A DNA stretch of 40,032 nt, taken from Candidatus Hydrogenedentes bacterium ADurb.Bin170. GTDB taxonomy: Bacteria > Hydrogenedentota > Hydrogenedentia > Hydrogenedentales > CAITNO01. Shown piece by piece: positions 6,876-14,500 of this stretch; positions within the stretch are counted from its first letter, which is position 1, and each line of letters opens with the position of its first letter. Position numbers and translations under genes: made by a program. Location of the stretch: contig MWCY01000028.1 of NCBI GenBank assembly GCA_002070275.1, forward strand, positions 1 to 40,032, given 5' to 3'. The notes under the pieces are model-generated. The model worked only from the letters and a program-made list of their open reading frames with translations. It was not told the origin of the DNA and searched no databases.

Positions 6876-8243
6876 TCACAGAGGCATGAAGTCAAAGCCT
6901 TTGCGATAGCTCTTCGTCAGAAACTGATTTGCCGCCGCATTATTAGTAATGGTCATGGACGCTACATCAAATTCAATTTTCGCCCCGGCAAGGAGAGCGA
7001 CATTGCCCATATTGGCAAATTCGGTCAGCGGTCCGGCATAGCTGAAGGGAGATACCGCTTCTGTTCCGTTTTTGCATGCATTAATCCAGTGCATATACGG
7101 ATTCTCATCGGGGATGCGCTCGAGTGTCGGTGTCGGCATGGTGAAGTCTTTCATGCGCTCCGCAGGCAGCATACGGGTATCGCCGCCATAGGTTCCGGTG
7201 GTCAACACGCCGTCCGTGCCGATAAAGAGTGAACCATTTTCGCCGTCACCAAGCTTCTCGTTTTCGGGCACGCCTTCCGGACGCTTGGGCAGCAGACCGC
7301 CATCGTACCAGTATACTGTCACCGGATCCATATCGCCCCGGGCCGGAAATTCATATTTGATAATGGAAGAATTGGGGAAAGTCTCCTGTGTGAGCCCGGT
7401 CTGCTGCACCACTTCCACCGTATAAGAAGGTGCTTCATACAGTTTCAGTGCCCAGAAAACGGGGTCAACAATGTGGCACGCCATATCACCAATGGCACCG
7501 CAGCCGAAATCCAGCCAGCCGCGCCAGTTGAACGGCAGATATTCAGCACTGTATTCGCGCCAGGGCGCCGGGCCGAGCCACAGATCCCAGTCAAGATGCT
7601 CGGGCACAGGCTGTGCTGCCGGCCGGTTTGCAATACCCTGCGGCCAGATGGGCCGGTCAGTCCAGGTGTGGCTTTCGCGTATCTGACCGATGGCGCCCGA
7701 CCAGACAATCTCGCACATCTCGCGGATACCGTTACCGGAATGTCCCTGATTGCCCATGGCAGTCACAACGCCGGTTTCTTTGGCAGTTTTCGCAAGAAGT
7801 CTGGCTTCCGCAATAGTCTGAGTCATCGGTTTCTGAACCCGTACATGCTTGCCCATGGTCATCGCCAGATAAGCGGCAGGTGCGTGGATATGATCGGGTG
7901 TAGACACGGTGACCGCATCAATTTCTTTGTCCATCTCTTCCAGCATTACCCGGAAATCTTTATACTGTTTTGCTTTGGGAAGGCGGTAAAAAGTTTCTTC
8001 CGCTCTTTTGAAGTCCACGTCGCAAAGAGCAACAATGTTCTCGCTGCGGCATTTCATCACGTCACCATGCCCCATGCCGCCCACACCGATGGAAGCAATA
8101 TTGAGCCGTTCATTGGGGGACAGTTTGCGCGGAATGACCCGTGCCGTGTTCACAAGCGGATTACCGGATGCGTATCCTGCCACAAGGGCGGTAGTGGTTG
8201 CCGTCGACAGAAAAGCGCGACGTGTCAGGGTGTGTTTTGACAT
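6876..8243 (-). CDS. Tat-exported Gfo/Idh/MocA-family oxidoreductase
   Basis: This 455-residue protein starts with a twin-arginine signal (TRRAFL at residues 7-12, then a hydrophobic stretch to about 30). It is therefore predicted to fold with its cofactor in the cytoplasm and be exported. The Rossmann motif GVGGMG is at 53-58. The usual EKP cofactor/catalytic motif is QKP (Lys138, Pro139). The C-terminal half is the alpha/beta dimerisation and substrate domain. Family members oxidise or reduce sugars and inositols with tightly bound NAD(P). Tat-exported versions are abundant in Planctomycetes-like and Lentisphaerae-like genomes with large glycan-degrading sets. GGAGG lies before the ATG. The gene is a single transcription unit, divergent from dus, with its own terminator. 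The substrate is unknown. Confidence 0.9.
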   Translation of the reverse strand: MSKHTLTRRAFLSTATTTALVAGYASGNPLVNTARVIPRKLSPNERLNIASIGVGGMGHGDVMKCRSENIVALCDVDFKRAEETFYRLPKAKQYKDFRVMLEEMDKEIDAVTVSTPDHIHAPAAYLAMTMGKHVRVQKPMTQTIAEARLLAKTAKETGVVTAMGNQGHSGNGIREMCEIVWSGAIGQIRESHTWTDRPIWPQGIANRPAAQPVPEHLDWDLWLGPAPWREYSAEYLPFNWRGWLDFGCGAIGDMACHIVDPVFWALKLYEAPSYTVEVVQQTGLTQETFPNSSIIKYEFPARGDMDPVTVYWYDGGLLPKRPEGVPENEKLGDGENGSLFIGTDGVLTTGTYGGDTRMLPAERMKDFTMPTPTLERIPDENPYMHWINACKNGTEAVSPFSYAGPLTEFANMGNVALLAGAKIEFDVASMTITNNAAANQFLTKSYRKGFDFMPL

Positions 8244-8408
8244 GCTGAAAAGCCTCCGTACAAAGGGTTGGATTTTTTATAAAAACAGCGACGGAGCCAG
8301 CCAGTCCAGCCCGAACGCTGCCCGCTTTCTGATGCTGAATGAACCGCCATCCGGCATCATGAAATATGATCCTCTCTTTACGGACTCATTGTCAAGCCCG
8401 TTGACTTT

Positions 8409-8438
8409 TTGGCTGTCTTTCCGTCCTGAGGGTATCAT
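8409..8438 (+). promoter_or_regulatory. Possible promoter of the dus gene
   Basis: TTGGCT at 8409-8414 and TATCAT at 8433-8438 are separated by 18 bases, giving a start only about 15 bases before the ATG. The hexamers resemble those before the HzsA-like gene. A nearby TTGACT at 8401 is spaced too far for this -10. Confidence 0.35.
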
Positions 8439-8459
8439 ATACCATAAAAGGAAGTTACC

Positions 8460-9467
8460 ATGCGCATCGGCTCTTTTGACATAGAACATCCTCTCTGTCT
8501 TGCTCCCATGGAGGATGTCACAGATCTGCCTTTCCGAAAACTGTGCAGTGATTTCGGTGCACAGGTTCTTTTTACGGAATTCGCCAACTGCGAGGCCGTG
8601 ATCCGGAACATTGATTCTGAAATTTCCAAATTCAATATTGAAAAGGATGCACGCCCCATCGGCATTCAGCTGTACGGAAGCAATCCTGAATCTCTGGAAA
8701 AAGCGGCACACATCGCTTCCGCATCATATCCGGACTTTATTGACCTGAACTGCGGGTGCTGGGTGAAAAAAATTGCAGGCCGCGGTGACGGAGCCGGGTT
8801 GCTTCGGGATCTGAAACGGCTTGAAGCGGCTGTGCAGGCTGTTCAGCGCGGATCCTCCGTGCCCGTCAGCGTAAAAACACGCCTCGGCTGGGATAACGAG
8901 CAGTATGTGATCCTCGAACTTGCGCCCCGGCTGCGTGATATGGGTATACAATTCCTCACTGTCCACTGCCGCACCCGGGTACAGGGCTATAGGGGTGACG
9001 CCGACTGGTCCTGGTTTCCCCGTATCAAAGAAGCGGCTCCCGATCTGCCTCTCATCGGCAACGGCGATATCACAACGCCCAAGGAAGCCGCTGCCTGTTT
9101 TTCACTGGGCTGCGACGGGGTTATGATCGGTCGCGCCGCCATTCAGCAGCCCTGGGTATTCCGTGCTATGCGTTCCTATCTTGAAGACGGTGTCCAGCTG
9201 CCTGAACCGACCCTCGATGAGCAGTTGGACTGGTGTATAGCCCACCTGCGCGCACATGTCGCTTTTCGGGGCGTACCGCGGGGCATCTATTCTTTTCGTC
9301 GCTATTATGCCGCCTACCTCAGAGGGGTGACCAATATTGCCCGGCTTCGAAGAGATCTGATGCAGCTTATGGATACAGAGGCAATTGTTGACCGTATCCG
9401 AGCGTTTCAGTCGAATCGTGCAGAAGAGGACACTGCCTCTGCTGAAGAGGATGCGCCCGCTCTCTGA
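8460..9467 (+). CDS. dus: tRNA-dihydrouridine synthase (DusB-like)
   Basis: This 335-residue FMN enzyme reduces specific uridines in the D-loop of tRNA with NADPH. The TIM barrel begins with LCLAPMEDVTDLPFR. The catalytic cysteine is Cys100 in D-L-N-C-G-C, the Lys and Arg of SVKTR are at 139-141, and the phosphate-binding NGDI and G-x-M-I-G-R-A motifs follow. After the catalytic Cys the almost universal Pro is Trp101, and the loop reads KKIAGRGDGAGLL, slightly unlike the canonical K-V-x-x-x-x-x-G-x-A-L-L. It could therefore be a divergent Dus subfamily. A C-terminal helical tRNA-binding domain is present. AAAGGAAG precedes the ATG. It stands alone, divergent from the Tat oxidoreductase and convergent with the next gene. 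Confidence 0.92.
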   Translation: MRIGSFDIEHPLCLAPMEDVTDLPFRKLCSDFGAQVLFTEFANCEAVIRNIDSEISKFNIEKDARPIGIQLYGSNPESLEKAAHIASASYPDFIDLNCGCWVKKIAGRGDGAGLLRDLKRLEAAVQAVQRGSSVPVSVKTRLGWDNEQYVILELAPRLRDMGIQFLTVHCRTRVQGYRGDADWSWFPRIKEAAPDLPLIGNGDITTPKEAAACFSLGCDGVMIGRAAIQQPWVFRAMRSYLEDGVQLPEPTLDEQLDWCIAHLRAHVAFRGVPRGIYSFRRYYAAYLRGVTNIARLRRDLMQLMDTEAIVDRIRAFQSNRAEEDTASAEEDAPAL

Positions 9468-9513
9468 ATCCACATCAGCAACGCGACTTAGCATGTCTCT
9501 CCCACGCAACACT

Positions 9514-9571
9514 CCTGAAAAAGGCTGCGACCGCCGGGCTTCCAGGTGTGCACGGCGGCCGCATATTCAGG
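9514..9571 (-). terminator. Hairpin between convergent genes, likely terminator
   Basis: A ten-base-pair GC stem with one mismatch (9527-9536 with 9553-9562) sits inside a longer pairing of CCTGAA with TTCAGG. On the minus strand TTTTT follows four bases after the inner stem, which suits termination of the B-repeat protein gene. On the plus strand no T run follows, so it would serve dus only weakly. Confidence 0.5.
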
Positions 9572-9638
9572 TATAGGGCAAGTGTGATGCCTGAGGGTGT
9601 CGTTATCGGTCTTTCAGATGAAATTCCTTTCCAGCACT

Positions 9639-11516
9639 TTACATGAAGTAAGCAGTAATCTGAATGTTTGCCGTCACATTTCTCACACGATAGGTATTGC
9701 CGCCGACATGCTCGACTAATGCTTTCGTATTGTCATAGTCAATTCCGGCAAAGCTTTTTCCCGGTGCAGGTTCAACGGTAAACTCCACCGCTCCTGTCGT
9801 ATCCTGCACAGAATGCAGACCGGTGACCGTTCCTTCACCATCCGCCTTGTAGGCAATACTGCGCATCTTTTTGACAAAAACAGCCGTAACGACGGTATCG
9901 CGATTCACATCCGACAGACGGTAGTTTCCGTTGCCCAGATTGGTAATGGCACCTCTGCTTGCTGTCACAAGAAAAGTTGTGTAACCGGCAGCGGGCAGCA
10001 CTGCAAATTGCGTGGTACCGACCACGGCCTGGATCACCGCGGCACCGCCGCTGATCGAGCCGGTGCCGGCAGGATCAGTCACATAACTCACATTGTATTC
10101 AGCTGCATTGAAAGTGACCGTGACCGTTGTATTGGCTTTCACATTGGAGAGCCGGTAATTACCGCTGCCCAGTGCTGTAACAGTACCGCTCGTCGCTTCA
10201 ACCGTAAGATTGTCCAGATCATAACCGGGGTTGGGTGTAATCGTAAAGGTAATCTCGCCGATGGAATCCTGGATACTTGCCGGTCCGGATACCGTACCGG
10301 CACCGGCGGGACTGGATGCGTAGCTGATCGTACGCATGCGCTCAATGAATGCGGCAGTCACGTTTTTGTGGGCTGTCACATTCGTATCCGTACGGGAAGC
10401 CACCGTGGCACTATCACTCCACTTGTCAAACTGGTAGCCCAAATCAGGCACGGCGATTACTTGCGTGCCGCTGCCGCCGTAGTTGACTGTTTGCGCCACT
10501 GTCCCGGTTAAAGTACCGTTGGGTCCGGCGGAGTATGCAAGATTGGCTTTATACACAGCCGTTCTGGAGAAGGTTTCACCTGAGACAACAGAAGCCAGGA
10601 TCTCATCGGGAGATGTCAGATTCGCCTGAGGGTTGAAACTCACAATATAATCGCCCGGCACAAGATCAACCGTTGCACCCGATGCATACCAATGGGCGCC
10701 GCCGTCCGGAGTCCAACGGGCAGCGGCGGGACCTACGATATTGATTGTCATGGCACCCATAGAGGCAAAAGCGGCTGCGGCATTCACAAAATCCGTGGAA
10801 GTATGCGTCCATCCTATCGCTACGGAACTGCTTGCGCTTTGGAACTGGGACATGAGACCGCCACGGAGATAATTGGTCAGATAATTGTCTTTTTCGTTCA
10901 CATGTGCCACACCGGGCGCTATGGCTGTAATGGAGTTATTGCCCCGCAGTGCGAGCACGCTGACCGATCTTGTGTTGGGAATGCCCGGCTCCAGAAAAAG
11001 CGCGGAATTACCGGCGCTTCCCGTACGTACCAGTTCTGCTGCCGGATCACCCGGCGCCGCATTATAAAGCGTCATGGCACCGGCAACGATCACTTCCGCA
11101 TGGTGATCAAACTTGATTTCCACAGTAGCTGTGCCTGCAGGGGGATTATCGAGATAAAACAGACCGGCAACATTTCTTTCAATAGCCCAATCCTGATTTC
11201 CCCGATTAATCAGTATCATGGGGACACCGCCATAGCTTGCCGATCTGACAACAATATTTTTAGAGTGGACATCGCGGCCGGTTACTCCCACCACCAGCTT
11301 TCTGTAGGGAAGTGCGCCGTTGACCGTGTGGCTCCAAGTTCGGGAGGAAACTCCATTGGGCCCCCCGCCGTATTTGACATGAGACACATTCGCCGTATCC
11401 ACTTCTATTCCGGCGCGGGCAACCCCCTGCATCGCCACTATAGCCAATGCCGCCAGAAACAGCACCATAAGGGCACGCCGCTGCGACGTCTCGCCATTGC
11501 GTTTTGTCCTGTTCAT
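9639..11516 (-). CDS. Exported protein with InlB-type B-repeats
   Basis: This 625-residue protein has a signal peptide (basic start, hydrophobic core, ARA-G cleavage near 35). An N-terminal beta-rich region of about 220 residues follows (GGGPNGVSSRTWSHTV onwards), resembling laminin/jelly-roll-like modules in surface proteins. From about residue 330 to the end come four or five divergent repeats of about 70 residues, with G-x-G-x-V-x-G, P-x-x-G-Y and NGNYRLS-x-V units. This is the pattern of the Listeria-Bacteroides/InlB B-repeat family. These repeats build stalk-like, extracellular beta structures. No catalytic motif is seen and there is no C-terminal anchor. It lies 71 bases downstream of the giant surface-protein gene on the same strand, with an AGGAG ribosome site, so cotranscription and a shared cell-surface role are likely. 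Confidence 0.8.
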   Translation of the reverse strand: MNRTKRNGETSQRRALMVLFLAALAIVAMQGVARAGIEVDTANVSHVKYGGGPNGVSSRTWSHTVNGALPYRKLVVGVTGRDVHSKNIVVRSASYGGVPMILINRGNQDWAIERNVAGLFYLDNPPAGTATVEIKFDHHAEVIVAGAMTLYNAAPGDPAAELVRTGSAGNSALFLEPGIPNTRSVSVLALRGNNSITAIAPGVAHVNEKDNYLTNYLRGGLMSQFQSASSSVAIGWTHTSTDFVNAAAAFASMGAMTINIVGPAAARWTPDGGAHWYASGATVDLVPGDYIVSFNPQANLTSPDEILASVVSGETFSRTAVYKANLAYSAGPNGTLTGTVAQTVNYGGSGTQVIAVPDLGYQFDKWSDSATVASRTDTNVTAHKNVTAAFIERMRTISYASSPAGAGTVSGPASIQDSIGEITFTITPNPGYDLDNLTVEATSGTVTALGSGNYRLSNVKANTTVTVTFNAAEYNVSYVTDPAGTGSISGGAAVIQAVVGTTQFAVLPAAGYTTFLVTASRGAITNLGNGNYRLSDVNRDTVVTAVFVKKMRSIAYKADGEGTVTGLHSVQDTTGAVEFTVEPAPGKSFAGIDYDNTKALVEHVGGNTYRVRNVTANIQITAYFM

Positions 11517-11546
11517 TATGATTGCACTCCTATATAGGTTGTGGAT

Positions 11547-11574
11547 GCCTGCGACAGGATCGCCCGCCGCAGGC
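11547..11574 (-). other. Stem-loop between the two surface-protein genes
   Basis: A perfect seven-base-pair GCCTGCG/CGCAGGC stem with a 14-base loop lies in the 71-base gap. No T run follows on the minus strand, so it is more likely a processing or stability element than a terminator. Confidence 0.35.
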
Positions 11575-11587
11575 CGTATATACTCAA

Positions 11588-14500
11588 TTAATGGGACCGT
11601 TTCCGAAGGGCCGCTGCACCGCCTGCCGCAGTGATCAGGGCAAGCAGGATAAGACCCGCACCACCCGCAGCAGGAAGTTTGCTGGCATTGGCTACTGTAA
11701 CAGGACCGACCGTGAGTGAAGTGAAATCATCGCTCACCTCAACCTGATACTGACCTGCCATGGCTTCCGTGTAGGGAGCGAAACGCAGCGTGTTGGTTGT
11801 CGCACCTTCATAGGCACCTTCGTCGAAGGCTCCGTCTTCCACCAGAATGAAGTTCTTGCCGTTGTCATAGTTGGCATACCAGCTGTAGTGAAGTCCTCCC
11901 AGCCCGCCGGAAATACCAACACGCAGGCGTGCCGTATCTCCTTCACTCAATTCGAGATTGGAAGGCCCGAACTCCTTGCGCAAAGGCTTACCCACTTCAA
12001 CAATAGCAAGTTCTGTAGAATAGACAAAGGCATCGCTGTCTTTAATCTCCAGACGGTAGCCATAAGTGCCTACCGGATGTACAGCCGGATTTATCGGCAG
12101 TTTGACCGCTGTGCCTGCAGGCGGCGGTGTCTGGGCGCCCTGACCCACATTGTCAATGAACCATTCCATGCTGGTCAGATTAAAGCCGCCCTGATACACA
12201 ACCTCCAGATCCACCGGCGCCGCTGTCGTGTACAGACGGAAACTGCCCGGCTGGGACGTAAACGTTACCGGATCACTCACGACTACAGTACGCGACGCCT
12301 GTGCGCTCTGACCGCTCGGATCCTCCACATAATACTGGAGCGTGTAGATACCCGGTGTATTCACATCCAGATAGCCGGTTACCACGACAGCATTATTAAG
12401 GGCCCCGGCACAGGAGTCCCACGCCGAGTAGCCAGGCTCCTGATAAGCGCTGCCCGGCACCACCAGAAGAGGACTGCCGCCGTCCAGTGTCAATGTGGGT
12501 ACTTTCGTATCGATCACATTTACCACCCGCACCGCTGTTACAGGCGCCAGGCTCGGGAATGCAGGCACCCGGACACTGTACACTACTGCATAACTGCCCG
12601 GATTATTCACATCCACATTGACCAGCGTTTCCAGCATCGCCGTAATGTCTGAATCTGATTCCGGGTCATACACGGTGGCACTGCCCGCCTTCAGATCGTT
12701 GTACGGCGTGGCGCACTCATGCGTCACCGGGTTTGCGCCGTTAATGGTAATCACCGGAAGCTGCAGTGCATACAACGTCAGTGAAACTTCCTCCTGCGTC
12801 AGATTGCCGCTTCCATCCTGCACGCTGTACACCATGCGGAAGTTGTAGGTATCCGCACCTTGCAGATTCCAGGCGGCAGGCACGGGGAATGCAACAGGAT
12901 TATTGGCGGCATCAAAGACTTCAACCAGAACAGCACTGGTGAGATCGCCGCTGCAGATGTCTTCTGCCGTCACGCCGTCCAGGGCCTGTGCAAAGGTAAA
13001 ATCAGCGCCCGCCGAAATGAAGAAGCGGTCACGGGTGCCGTTCAGTTCCGGCGCAAATATGTCTTTCACCACCACCGCAACCGTATCGGTGCTGCTGTTG
13101 CCATTCACGTCATACACGGTCATCAGCAGATTGTGCGTACCGATTTCAGAGCAGTCGAACTCTGTTTTTTCCACTTCGATACCGATCCAGTCAATGGCGC
13201 AGTTATCGGTAGCGCCCGCTGCAAGATCCTGCATATCGGTGAGGCTCAGGGACGCATAGCCGCTGGCATTGAGGCTCAGTTCAATCGTATTGGCGGGAGA
13301 AGGCAGCACCGGAGCAATCTTGTCATTTACAGTCACCACAGCAACACCATAGTCATCATTGCCCATTTCGTCGGTCACTGTCACCGTCACATTCACATCT
13401 TTCCCCGCATCATCACAATCGAATCCGACAGGGGAAACAGTAACCGTCAGGTTTTCCGGCAAAGTGCAGTTATCTGTTGATCCGGCACTCAGCAGCAGGA
13501 TGTCAGCGGCGGTAAGCAGGTATTCACCGTTACTGTCCAGATCCACCGTCATATTGCTGCAGACAACCACAGGATCTTCGGATTCGGTCACATGCACCGC
13601 AGCCGCAGTGCTTCCGGTACGACCCAGAATATCCTGCACGGTCAGTGTGAATGTTGATTCCGGAATATCGCTGCAGCCGAACACCTTGTCTTCATAACTG
13701 AATTTCCACATCGGCGCTTCAAAAACGGAGTTGTCCAGATCCAGCAGCGCAAAGGGATCTGCGATGGTGGTTGTCTGGGCAATGTCAATAGACGTGTCAA
13801 AACTGGACAGCACCGGCGCATCCGTGCTCAGTTCGAAAGCACCCATGTCAACGATGTTTTCCAGAGGTCTGAGCACGCCCAGGAAGTCATCTCCGCCCGA
13901 AATCAGCGGATCACCGCTGTTCACCACGGCGGCACCTGCCTGAGGAACAAAATAGGCAAGCATGCCCACGAGATCTCTGTAATCGGCGTTATACAGAGAA
14001 GGATTGGCTGTAATATTGCCGTCGCCCGTCTGCACGCTTTGCAGTGCCGAGTAGGTGTATTGCGGCTTATGGGTTCCCTGACCACTGCCGCCGCCCGTGT
14101 TTCCACTGACGATTGTATTGTTCACACCCATTTCATCGGCATTAAGATAATACAGACCGCCGCTGCCCTGTCCCGCTGCAGCAGAACCGGTCTGAGTAAC
14201 AACGCCGTTCTGAACGAGCGTCACAAAATTCAGATCAAAAGCCGCACCTTCGGCAAAAATGGCACCGCCACCGCGGTTGCTGTCCATGCCGAGGACAGCA
14301 TTGCGCCGCGCCGTATTGTTGGCAAAAACACAGTTGGTCAGCATGGCGGCGCCGCCCGCAACATTTGCCATGCCGCCGCCGTTGCGGTTGGCGATATTGT
14401 TCAAGATCAGACAGTTGTTGATGGCAGGAGCAGATCCGAAATTATAGATACCGCCGCCCGCATGCGTGTGCTGTATCTGTCCGGAACCGGAAGCGTTCCC

